Assembly: GCA_963921825.1 (NCBI GenBank)
Contig: OY997588.1
Location: forward strand, 128,371,203 to 128,435,202
Direction of reading: 5' to 3'
DNA length: 64,000 nt
Source of the DNA: Erodium maritimum
Taxonomy: Eukaryota; Streptophyta; Magnoliopsida; Geraniales; Geraniaceae
The notes under the pieces were generated by a model. The model was given only the letters and a program-made list of their open reading frames with translations, was not told where the DNA came from and did not search any database. This document shows positions 21,290 through 31,983 of the stretch, in pieces (within the stretch, counting starts at the first letter, position 1; each line of letters starts with the position of its first letter). Position numbers and translations under genes: made by a program.

Positions 21290-22678
21290 TTTTTTTTTGA
21301 AACGGGAAAGAGGTATTGTATTACGATGGCATATCAAGCTTACAAAAGAGGGCATAACAGTCCTGGAAACCAGAATTTTGTCCCAACCGGCCGTAGCCCG
21401 TCAGACGCTCATGGATCCATACGTGAGGTCTACTTTGTCTCGCAGATCCAAACTCAAGAGTTCCTCGATCCAACGTTTCAAACATAAAATAAGACACAAC
21501 CCTAATCCTATCTAGCCAAAAACTTATTCGACCTAAAGCATGGGAAAAATGGAATAACTTAGCCTTTTGTGCAGATTCTCTGAGACCTCCCGGCTGCAGT
21601 TGTCTCGGGTCTGTGGGTATAGTCCCCAGACGGTACACCCCACCCCTGCATTGAGGTATCATTCACACCCCGGAGGGCTATAACCCCCCGGGCTTATGAT
21701 CCGTTCCTGGGCATGTCCGGTAGGGTCCGGGAGCTTCGGTTTCTCATATTCTCCATCCGGTGCCTCTGGCTCCTGCCGTGTCTTGATCTTTCTAGGTCGG
21801 GGCCCAATTCCAGGGTTGAACCTCAATATCCCTCGACGGACCAACGGTATGTCACTCTGTGCGTAACGATTCACCGGGGGCTTAGTGCGTCCGGGAAGCT
21901 TGTTGGTGGGTGAATCATCCCTCTAGACGATCACCGGTTGTGTCCTGGGGCGCGGAGGCAGCGAGCCCTGTAGCCTTGGTCACGATGGGTAGGCTCCCGG
22001 AACCCTAGTTAGAGCCCCTCGGTTCCCGGGGTTTGCATGCACCCTAGGGTTTGCATGTCTCCTGGAGGACGCCGACGGCCGCGATGCTCCGATCGGTGGA
22101 GGGATCAGCATACATGGTGGAGGGAAAAAATGCTCTGATGGGTGGAAGGGGGCCATCACCGAGTGGTGGATGCCCTGATGGGACTCAGCTTGATCCCAAC
22201 CCCAATCTAGTCGTTGGTACCGGGATCGGGCATCAGGTTCCCGGCGAGGCTCCGTCTGTGGAGGTCCGAACCAGTACGGTAGATACGGCCAAAACGGTCC
22301 TGGTGCCCATCCCTGCATGGACCAGCCACCCCAGCGGTGCATGGTCATAGGTGCCATGGCCAGTCCGATCGAAGGGGGACGAGTACGGGGAGGATTCTCC
22401 GACGACCATTGTGACCGAGGTCGGGTTCCATGGTGCTGACGACGAGGTCCTGGGTGAACCATTACTGACGAGGGAGGATCGGATGGACGTGTATTGGGGA
22501 GGGGGAGATAGGTCCGGTTGCAGCAGACTGCGTGGCTAACAGCGACGGCGATGTGGCTGGCGGCGGCTACGGCGGTGGAAGGAGATGTGAACCTTAGTTA
22601 GGGTAAAAGAGAACCTCTTTGCAGAGGTAGACAGAACGTTTTTTTAATCTTTAAGAATTAATAGTGGAAATTCTTGAT
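21290..22678 (-). mobile_element. family X L1-mobilised non-coding element (best-bounded copy)
   Basis: An exact 13-bp duplication, GCTACAAAAGCTT, lies at 21277-21289 and 22679-22691. The minus strand ends CCCGTTTCAAAAAAAAA. The 1.39-kb body is GC-rich. Open frames (22462-21980 and 21874-21659, minus) are low-complexity and show no domain. Insertion was at the 5' edge of the family Y element. Copies of its 3' part occur at 13139 and 53735. Confidence 0.8.
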
Positions 22679-22759
22679 GCTACAAAAGCTTCTTAAACAC
22701 ATATAGAAATCTATTTTTTGATTGATTTAGTGTTTAAAACACCAGGAGGTATTGCTGGA

Positions 22760-23450
22760 TTTTTTTTTTTTGATCAGCAAAGCAAGATATATAAATGCTC
22801 CCCTTTCAAAGATTGAAAGAGAAGATGAAACTACAAGAACAGACATGAGCAGTGCTATAGCCTCGAGAAAAGCACAAACCAACAAAAGACAACCAACTAA
22901 AACAGAACAACAAACAAACCGCAGCCTCAAAACAAAACCCACAACACGATCAACCAAAACCAACACAAAAACCCAGCCTACGAAAGCCAACCAGCCATGC
23001 AGAAACACTCAAACCACAGCAAAAACAAGGCAAACTAACAAGAGAAAACCAACACCAAACAGAAGACAGGAGCAAGAAAAAACTACAACAAACCACGACC
23101 TCCCCAAAACATCCAAGCACCCACAAACAAAAAAAAAACCTTAGAGAGGACCTTCAGTATCAGAGACTCCTTCTAAATCATCAAAATCATCCTCCGAACC
23201 AGCCTCTAAGTTCACACTCTGGTATCGCTCCTCTGCTAGTTTTTCCAGTTGCTCAAGAACTTGCAAATCACTAGTACGCGCCTTAAGCCCAATAGCTTTA
23301 CCAAAAGCACAGGTTCTCTGAGCTTCAACCTGAGCTCTAGAAAGACCAACACCGAAACCAACAGGCTGAATAGGAGCAGAACTAAAAGGAAGAAGATCCG
23401 CCCTCTTCTATTTATTATTGTTCTTTCGCTTGATTTGGGCAATTTCTTAT
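22760..23450 (-). mobile_element. L1 3' part: ORF1 end plus 3' tail
   Basis: The minus strand ends CTTTGCTGATCA followed by 12 A's at 22771-22760, an L1 tail. It is preceded by about 370 bp of untranslated sequence and the end of an ORF1-type protein (stop at 23143-23141). No ORF2 sequence separates them. The 5' end is truncated near 23450 and no target duplication was identified. Confidence 0.7.
23141..23435 (-). pseudogene. L1 ORF1 C-terminus fragment
   Basis: A degraded frame with KRKNNNK, then AQVEAQRTCAFGKAIGLK and an acidic end, NLEAGSEDDFDDLEGVSD. The order of a basic stretch followed by EAQR-x-GKAIGL parallels KRKNKRVRNN and EAKRAWALCKSMGF in the element at 8562-11293, so both appear to be ORF1 C-termini of related L1s. 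An internal stop near the basic stretch breaks it. Confidence 0.5.
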
Positions 23451-23589
23451 GTATTCTTCAATCACGTATACGTATTCAAATATGTTAACATCTCATAATT
23501 TATTTTTCAACCTCTTTGTTTCTGTATATTTATTTATTGAATCTTCCTTTTTCAAACCATTGAAGTTATTTTTCTATTTATTTTGTAGA

Positions 23590-23705
23590 AAACTGCATTT
23601 GGACCTTATCGACCATTTCATGCCAGGAATTTCACTTATGAAATCAATGGCAGCAAGAGGCACAGTCTGATATTGAAGGGAGAAGGAAAGAAATTTCTTT
23701 TGAAG
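23590..23705 (+). other. possible exon relic, unrecognised
   Basis: After a T-rich tract ending in TTTTGTAG (a splice-acceptor-like site) there is an open stretch reading TAFGPYRPFHARNFTYEING, then SKRHSLILKGEGKKFLLK. Its composition is protein-like, unlike the flanking AT-rich DNA. I do not recognise the family, and no partner exon was found before the MULE at 23843. Confidence 0.35.
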
Positions 23706-24589
23706 ATTTTAAACACTTTTTTTTACTGAAAAGTATAATTTTATTAACTTCGAAATCAATTACAAACGAGTGCGTCAAAAATAATATTCCTGACCACTAA
23801 AGAAGAACATGCATAGAACATAATTGTTCACATTTCTTTTAAGGGTAATTTTCACCTCAATACTCTAACTATCGTTTTTTTTCCACCTCAATACCCTAAC
23901 TATTTTTAGTGGCACGTCAATACCCTAGAATGGCATTTTCCGTCACTTTAGTACCCGCCGTCAACTTTCCGTCCATTTTGAATGGAAAATGCTTGAAAAG
24001 TCCAAAATACCCCTCACTAACAGTCAAATTTTCAAAATATACCATTGGTTTTCAAAAAAAATTATTTATTTATTTATTTTATAAAAAAAAAATTATTTTA
24101 TAAAAATTAGAATTTCTTTAAAAATATTAATTTTTTATTTCAAAAATCAGTTTTTTATTATAAAATCATTTTTTAATCATAAAATCAGTTTTTTTTTATA
24201 TAAAATCAGTTTTTTATTACAAAATTCGTTTTTTTTATAAAATCAATTTTTTTATTATAAAATCAGTTTTTTTTTTATAAAATCAGTTTTTTTATTATAA
24301 AATCATTTTTTATTATAAAATCATTTTTTTTTTAAATTCAGTTTTTTATTATAAAATCAGCTTTTTTTATAAAATCAGCTTTTTTATTATAAAATCAGTT
24401 TATTTTTTTATAAAATTATATTTTTTTAATTATAAAATCAGTTTTATATTTAAAATTTTAAAATTTATAAAGTTATTAAAAATTTAAAACTTATAAAAAT
24501 CAATAAATAAAAGGATTAAAAACTTAAAAATATACCATCTAAACCTACCCAGTACATATCTAAACCTAAATATATCTACTATTTGATTC

Positions 24590-25380
24590 TATCTCATCGA
24601 TTAATCTTCTTCTTCACTTTATTTGTCCTTCGTCTCCAGCGAGACCACGACGAGGTAGAGGCCGAGGCACCCAACTCCGGTCTCTAGCGTAAGAGAAGAA
24701 GAAACGACGAGGACAGACCCACGGAGCTTTGGTCTCTGTTCGTTGAAGCTCGATCCCGTCGTTCCCCAGATCTAAGCTCTCCTCGCCTGAAACCAGAAGC
24801 CATAGCAAGGGAAAGGTCTCGCCATCGTCGCCATCGAGCTCCTCGTTGAGGTCGTGGGCGAACTCCGGCGACAAGAGGTGCAGATCTAGACGAACTCCGG
24901 CGACCAGAGGTGACCAAATCTGCCATGAAGGCTCGGTGTGGGTTGGGGATTCAATGGTTTTGGTGGGGATTTAATCAGAAGAAGTGTCCCCTGGTGGTGC
25001 CCTCGAGCTCGTCGACTTTTGTAAATAGGTTTTGTGGCATATTAGATAAATGAGGATTCAATGGGTTTTGTGGCATATTAGATAATGAGTTCCTGGTTCT
25101 GTAAATAAATATATTCTCTACATCTACCATGTTTCAATCTCAATCCATTTTGTTTGGGGGGATGCTGCAAAATGTAGAGGCCTTTGTAAATATGTATATC
25201 AATGAGATTTGATTCACACCCAGTGTAATACTGAAATTTCAGGGAAAAAAAGTATAACTATGGCATGAGATTTAATTCTTGCCCAGTTTATGGCAGGAGA
25301 TTTGACTCATGCCCAATTTTATGGCATGTAAAACTGACTTGGGCACAAGAGAGAGACGAAGAAGCACAGGAGAGAGAGGT
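24590..25380 (-). other. captured GC-rich host sequence in the outer MULE
   Basis: The central, non-inverted part of the element looks like the start of a plant gene on the minus strand: CT-rich then GC-rich sequence with short frames (for example 24926-24684 and 24874-24614) containing RRSSSRSAPLVAGVRPRPQ, then AT-rich intron-like sequence. No family is recognisable. Capture of host gene starts is typical of Pack-MULEs. Confidence 0.4.
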
Positions 25381-25633
25381 AGAAAAATGAAAAATATATA
25401 TATAATTAAATAAAAAAAGATTCATTTTATGTATTTTATAAAAAAACGGATTTTATAAAAAAACTGAATTTATAATAAACAACTGATTTTATAATAAAAA
25501 AAACTGATTTTATAAAAAAAACTGATATTATAAAAAAAAACTGATTTTACAATAAAAAAATTGATTTTATAAAAAAAACAGACTTTTGAAATAAAAAATT
25601 AATATTTTTATAGAAATTCTAACTTTTATAAAA

Positions 25634-26987
25634 GGGAAAATTTCATTTTACCACCCTATCAAACATTTAACTTCAGTTTGATACCCTGACATAAATTTTT
25701 ATCAGTTTCATACCCTAACCAAACTTTTAATTTCACTTTCATACCCCGCCGGGTAAAATGTCCAAAATACCCCCAACTATTACTCAAATTTTCATCTCAT
25801 GTCATTGCCTCAGAATTTGAAAAGAAGTGAAATGACAATAATACCCTTCATTGTTAGGGTGTTAAAATGAAAATTTCAATAATTTTAAAACAAAATCAAT
25901 TTTTTTTTATAAATTCATTTTTTATTTTCAAAAAAATCAGATTCTAATTTTAAAAATACATAAAAAAAAGTTTTTTTATATATAAAAATATTTTTTTATA
26001 CAAAAACTCATTTTTATTTTTTAAAAAAATTAGTTTTATTAAAAAAAAAATCAGAGGCTCGCGACTGCGTCTTCTCCGGCGTGGTCTCCGGCCACCCCTC
26101 CTCAGCCGGCGTCGTCCCCGGCCACCCCCACTTCGCCGACGTCGTACCCGGCCTCTTCCCTCCTCCCTCAAGCAACGTCGGCGTCGACCAAATCGTTGAT
26201 TTGGTTCAGATCTGATTTGGTTCAGATCGCGATTTGGTTCATGGAGTCGACGGGTCTGAGCTCTTCGTTCCCTTCCATGGTCGTGGAGGAATTGGGAGAA
26301 GCTTTGAAGGCCGTGAAGGAAAGGCCCAAAAGCTGCGAGGCAGTGATTGCAAATGTTGATTTGAGAGATGGGTCTTGTTCGTCTTCGTCGAGTCAAGCCT
26401 GTACATCTTCAGAGTCTGATGAATCAATGGAGGAAAACGAGGATAAAATGGTTGCTTGAGGGAGAAGGGAAGAGGCCGGGGACGACGTCGGCGAAGTGGG
26501 GGTGGCCGGGGACGACGCCGGCGGAGGAGGGGTGGCCGGAGACCACACCGGAGAAGACGCAGTCGCGAGCCTCTGATTTTTTTTAATAAAATTAATTTTT
26601 TTTTAAATAAAAATGATTTTTTTATTAAAAAACTGTTTTTAATAAAAAAAACTTTTTTTATGTATTTTTAAAATTAAAATATGATTTTTTGAAAATAAAA
26701 AATGAATTTATAAAAAAAAACTGATTCTGTTTTAAAATTATTGAAATTTTCAGTTTAACACCCTAAACAATGAAGGGTATTATTGTCATTTCACTTCTTT
26801 TCAAATTCTGAGGCAATGGCATGAGATGAAAATTTGAGTAATAGTTAGGGGTATTTTGGACATTTTACTCGGCTGGGTATGAAAGTGAAATTAAAAGTTT
26901 GGTTAGGGTATGAAACTGATAAAAATTTATGTCAGGGTATCAAACTGAAGTTAAATGTTTGACAGGGTGGTAAAATGAAAATTTCCC
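25634..26987. mobile_element. nested Pack-MULE with ~530-bp terminal inverted repeats
   Basis: An exact 9-bp duplication, TTTATAAAA, lies at 25625-25633 and 26988-26996. The ends are GGGAAAATTTCATTTTACCA and the inverse (one or two differences). The arms extend about 530 bp each and include a GC-rich inner segment with repeated GTCGTCCCCGGCCACC-like sequence, leaving a loop of about 265 bp. It lies in the right arm of the older MULE. Confidence 0.92.
26196..26459 (+). CDS. short captured frame in the loop of the nested MULE
   Basis: An 87-codon frame occupies almost exactly the unpaired loop: IWFRSDLVQIAIWF, then ESTGLSSSFPSMVVEELGEA, ALKAVKERPKSCEAV and a serine/acidic end, SESDESMEENEDKMVA. 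It looks protein-like (amphipathic helix, then acidic tail) but I do not recognise the source gene. No splice sites are visible. Translation is unproven, and it is probably a captured exon fragment. Confidence 0.35.
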   Translation: MIWFRSDLVQIAIWFMESTGLSSSFPSMVVEELGEALKAVKERPKSCEAVIANVDLRDGSCSSSSSQACTSSESDESMEENEDKMVA

Positions 26988-27259
26988 TTTATAAAATAAA
27001 AAAATGTTTTTTATAAAGTAAATAAATAAATGAAAAGAAATTTTGTATTTTGAAAATTTGATTGTTAGTGAGGGGTATCTTGGACTTTTCAAGCATTTTC
27101 CATCCAAAATGGATGGAAAGTTGACGGCGGGTACTAAAGTGACAGAAAATGTCATTCTAGGGTATTGAGGTGCCACTAAAAATAATTAGGGTATTGAGGT
27201 GAAAAAAAAAACGATACTTAGGGTATTGAGGTGAAAATTACCCTTCTTTTAATAATATA

Positions 27260-28015
27260 ACAGTTAAAATGGTAGGTGGGGTTGGATAACGAAACTGGAA
27301 GTCCTACTCAAAGTAGTGCCTAAACGTTGCATATGGAGGGCAAAGCGGCCGAACTTGAACTGCATCAGTTGTATTGGGAGGATATACCGCTGGGTCTCCC
27401 GAGGGCGACGCTCTACTTCGTTGAATAACCCGAACCTGTGATCGGCAGTGGAGAAGGGCTAACAGGGCACTCTCAGAGACTCCTTCCTGTTCTTGAGGCC
27501 TGCCTGGTGACTCATGCGTGTCAACGGGGATGTTTCCCAGCCCTCGCCCGAAATGTGACCTGTTGGCCACCCCATTCTTCTACTCCGGTTGACCACCAAC
27601 CTGACGCCCGAGGCCACTCCAGACCCAGGCCCTGAGCATCAACCCAGGTTTGGGGACTAGGAGAAAGAGGCCAAGAGGGAGGCCCTTCTCCCCCATACGG
27701 CATCAGTTCGATGCCCGCCCTGCCCGACAAGGGATCATGGAGGGACCGGACCTTGGTCGGGAGAAGCGGCAGCGCGGCACCTGTGCCATGGATGTAAAAA
27801 CCCTAAATTTAGGGTTTGCTCTCGTCAGGGAGAGAGAAAATCCTTGTCGGCGTTGCTGCTGCAAGGACCACGATCGAGGACTAGCCGAAGCGTGAGGAGA
27901 GGGGGAGCGGGAGCCGGACAGAAGCCGGGATCAGAAATCGGACAGAAGCCGAAAGCGACAACGACGATGGGCTTGTGCCAAGAGCGACGAAACCCTAACA
28001 GAAAATATGTAAAAT
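27260..28015. other. GC-rich repeat of uncertain class
   Basis: GC-rich sequence with short frames on both strands and no recognisable domain. The right end (GCGACGAAACCCTAACAG) resembles the gene-like 5' parts of the L1-mobilised elements in this window. No tail or target duplication was identified. Confidence 0.4.
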
Positions 28016-28620
28016 CCTCTCATCTTTTATCCTTAAAAGTATCTCAATTACTTGTCTTGATAATTAATGAAGATGGAAACACTTTAATTACAAAAAGAAA
28101 AGGAAAGAAAGGAAATTTACCTAATCTAACTTTTTTTATTACTGAATAAAATAGAAACTGATTTTGCTAGCACTCCAACTGTCAATTTAAATGAAAACTT
28201 GAATATGTTCAACATGGGTAAAATTTAATCTCAGTTTTATCCACATCTATATTACCCTCCTAAAAGCGTTTTGATACTAGAATGTCTTTTTTTCTTTTTC
28301 CCGTCCTACAAAACAAAGGTAGTCATTTTACCTCATTAAACATGGGACGTTAAATCTATTTTGCATTAACGCCAATATAAGAGTTGGTGGGTGGGTTTGA
28401 AAGAGGATCACCCTCTCGATCGAGGTAGTCATGTTAGCTTTTTAGCGAGTAAGTGTCTGACGGAGAAACCCCCGGTCGAGGTAATGGGGGAACACCCGTT
28501 TCCCAGACGTTACATGACGATTGTGTAATCTATATACTTCTATATGGAGAAAAACAAGTTTATCCAAAATATGGTATTTGAAATCATGTTTTGCTTTGTC
28601 ATCATTTCTTTTTAACATTA

Positions 28621-30486
28621 GGGTAAACTACAAATGCATACCCTTAAGTATACACGTTTAACCGATGAATACCCTGAAGTTTAAAGTTAACTGATGCATA
28701 CCCTGAAATTTCATTTATTAACTAAAAACCCCTTCTGTTAGTCAGATGCGTCAGTTTACTGTTCATTTTTCCAAAAATACCCAAAATACCATCAACCTTG
28801 TTCATGTTATAAAAAGCAGTTTATTTATTTATAATTATCTGAAATAAAAAAAACTAAATTACAAATAAACAATTAATAGATAAACAATTATTTAAAAGTA
28901 AAAATAAAATAAAAAACTAATCTCTCACGCATCTACTCATTCTCTTTCTCTAAACTTCCACCACTCAATCTTTATCTCTCTCCCCTTTAAACTCAAAACA
29001 CTATCTTCAACATATATTTTGTTCCATCTTTTTTTCCTCTTAAATTTTTTCTGATTGAAGACAACATAACCGAGACTTCATTCTCTTCTTCATCTAATAT
29101 TTTCTCTCTCAACAAAAACAACAACATAAGCTGAACTAAATGGATCTTAAATGAAGATTAACGCTCGCCACAGAGGTATCGCGAGATCGGTTCGACTTTT
29201 CCTTCAGACCTGGCTCCACCATCTTCTTCAAGTTCATACAAAAGCCATATCTGGTTTCAATAGTCGACGACGAGATCATCATTTTTTGTAGGGTTTCAAT
29301 GCCAGATCTTGATTTGGGGGTTGAGCTCTAGGGTTTGTTCTTCTCGGTTTGGGGATTGTGGGTTTTAGTACAAAAATTTTTGTCCCATGAGGTTGAATAC
29401 CATAAAAAAGGTAGGATCCAGATCTGATTTTATTTTTCATCTATCTTTTTGCTTTTCCTATTTCGAAAATGTGTTGATTCGGATATGAGAAGTTCTGATT
29501 CACCAAATTCTTTGTCTAGGAAATTCTTCAGATGAAATTTAAGGAACATTATACAGATTTGCAGTAATACTGGGTATGAAGGCCGACACTGGGTTTCAAT
29601 TTCATAGATCTGGATTTTTTTTAATTTCTGTAAATATGTAAAGTAATAAAGAGTTTTGAAATAATATTATCATTTATAAAGGAAATAAAAATAAAAGTAT
29701 ATATGAAATTGAAATAATTATTTTAAAAATCTGATTTTAAGAAAATTTTTATTTAAAAATGAAATAGTTATTGAAAAATCTGATTAAAAGAAGTATATAC
29801 GAAAAAAAAGTATTAACCTAAAATGTATATATGAAATTAAAATAATTATTAATTGTAAAATATGATTTCTAAAAAGAGGAAAATGGTCAGGAAGAGATGA
29901 ATCGTGAGCATATTAATAATTTATTTTAACAAAATTCTGGAAAAAAACACATATATAATAAAATAAAGTAATTTAAATAAAAATAATTATATATATATAT
30001 ATATATATATATTAAACAATCAAATTTTTTTAAAATTAAAATTTATTAGGAAGATTAATAGGAAAAAGACAATTTTCAGAAAATTAATAGCAAAAAAAAG
30101 AAAAAAAAAAGTGATTTATATAATTTTTTAAATTAAAATATGATATTTGAAAAAATATATTTATAATTTAAAAATAATTTTGATTAAGTTAAATTAAAAT
30201 TTTAAAATTAAAAAAATAATTAAAGAAAAGAAATTAAGAATAAAGAATAAATAAATAAAATAAAATAGTTAAAGAAAAGGAATGGCATGACTGTGTAATA
30301 TTGATAGATAGTTGAGGGCAGTTTGGGTATTTTTGAAAAAATGAACAGTAAACTGATAGATCTGACTAACGAAAGGGGTTTTTAGTTAATAAATGAAACT
30401 TCAGGGTATGCATCAGTTAACTTTAAACTTCAGGGTATTCATCGGTTAAACGTACATACTTAAGGGTATGCATTTGTAGTTTACCC
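28621..30486. mobile_element. Mutator-like element, non-autonomous
   Basis: An exact 9-bp duplication, TTAACATTA, lies at 28612-28620 and 30487-30495. The ends are GGGTAAACTACAAATGCATA and its inverse, with inverted repeats of about 200 bp. The centre has CT-rich and moderately GC-rich gene-start-like sequence (28930-29400) followed by AT-rich sequence with a TA dinucleotide run near 29985-30012. No transposase and no convincing frame. Confidence 0.9.
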
Positions 30487-30550
30487 TTAACATTATCAAG
30501 AAGTCATAGGTCATGCTTTGTTTTGTTACATTTTGGTACTATTTATTTTA

Positions 30551-30981
30551 GGGTAAACTACAAATACCTACCCCAAACTTGTAGCGTTTAACTGATATCT
30601 ACCCTAATTTTTTTTAACTGATACCTACTCAGATGTTTAGTTATTTAACTGATACCCACCATAAAGTTTTTTTTAACCGATACCTACTCAGATGTTTAGC
30701 TAAAATGACGAAAATACCCTCAACTACATTTCAGTAATTATTAAAAAAAATATTTAAAAAATCACTTTTGTTAGGTATATATATATACTTATTAAATCAC
30801 TTCAGTTTTATTTTTAAAAAATTATTTAAAAAATCATTGAGGGCATTTTCATCATTTTAGCTGTCTGCTTGGGTTATCAGTAAATAACTAAACATCTGAG
30901 TAGGTACCAGTTACAAAAAAAACTTTAGGGTAGGTATCAGTTAAATGCTACAAGTTTGGGGTAGGTATTTGTAGTTTACCC
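30551..30981. mobile_element. Mutator-like MITE, same terminal family as its neighbour
   Basis: An exact 9-bp duplication, TTTATTTTA, lies at 30542-30550 and 30982-30990. The terminal inverted repeats begin GGGTAAACTACAAATACCTA and are identical over the first 35 bases or more. At 431 bp it is almost entirely inverted repeat. It shares the first 15 bases (GGGTAAACTACAAAT) with the element at 28621-30486. Confidence 0.93.
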
Positions 30982-31109
30982 TTTATTTTATCCCATATTC
31001 AAGCATTGTATCACCATATAAAGTAGGGTAAAATATGGAAACTTATCTTAATATATTGGTTATGAACGGTAAACTTTCTAAAATTTAAAAGTGTTAAATA
31101 AAAAACTTT

Positions 31110-31322
31110 ATATGTTGGTCACAAATCATTTACATGTCTCTATGAATAGGTCATATATCGTTTACATGTCTTACGAACCAGTCAAAGATCTTTTATCCTT
31201 ATAAATTGATCACAAATCTTTTACATGTCTTATGAATTTGTCACGGATCATTTACGTATCTTTATGAATTGATCACGGATCTTTTACGAGAACTATAAAT
31301 TGGTCACAGGTTGTTTACATGC
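31110..31322 (+). repeat. tandem repeat, ~31 bp x 7, upstream of the JAGGED-like gene
   Basis: Seven imperfect head-to-tail units of the form TATGAATTGGTCACAAATC followed by TTTTACATGTCTT. Divergence between units suggests an old array. It lies about 0.7-0.9 kb upstream of the proposed start codon, in the probable promoter region. Confidence 0.75.
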
Positions 31323-31983
31323 ATCCAATATTTTAGGTAACGTACTGCTCATAACCGATACACAATAGTAAATTTTTACATTTAAGCTAGTAAACCAAAC
31401 ATTGATAAGAAAACTCAAGAAATCGACAGTACACAAGAAAACATAAAACTAAACAAAAATTCTCCATAGAATGATACTTTACAATTTCTTTTATGAACAT
31501 ATAAATGTGAGCACAATATTGAAAAGAGGTCGATATGTAATTCTCGTACTTGGCTATTCAGTTTTACGATATAACTTAAAAAAATTATGAAGTTGATGAA
31601 GGTGTAAAAGAGGCATTAATTAGGAAAAAGTGATGTCGCTGTCATTCCTTTGGATATCAAAGTATAAGTTTCAAAGTCTCAGTCTCAACCTAACCAGATG
31701 ACACATAGTGATAGACACACACAAGTGAGAAGTGAGTAGAGAGAATAGAGGTAGGTGTTCCTTTTTAAAGTCACGAGAGGTACTGTCCCTTGTAGTGGCA
31801 CTGGCAGGAGAACTGATAGAGAACTCTCAAAAACCTCCTTGCCTTTGCCTTCTCTACTCGACCATACCCTCTATATTGCTGTCCCTAACTCAAGTCTCCT
31901 TTTTTACAAAGCTCTTGTTATCTTTTGCATCTGGATACAGTTTTCACCTCATAATATTGTTCTTGTCTTTGACTGTCGGTACC

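Larger units (their letters stand above)
23843..27243. mobile_element. Pack-MULE-like Mutator element, interrupted by a second MULE
   Basis: An exact 9-bp duplication, TTCTTTTAA, lies at 23834-23842 and 27244-27252. The ends are GGGTAATTTTCACCTCAATA and its inverse. The terminal inverted repeats run about 700 bp: the left arm is 23843 to about 24530, and the right arm is split into about 25380-25633 and 26988-27243 by the nested element. The unpaired centre (about 24590-25380) holds GC-rich captured sequence. No transposase is present. Confidence 0.9.

Noticed and set aside
22051..22539. plus-strand frames in the family X element
   Set aside because: Antisense to the A tail, GC-biased and without domains.
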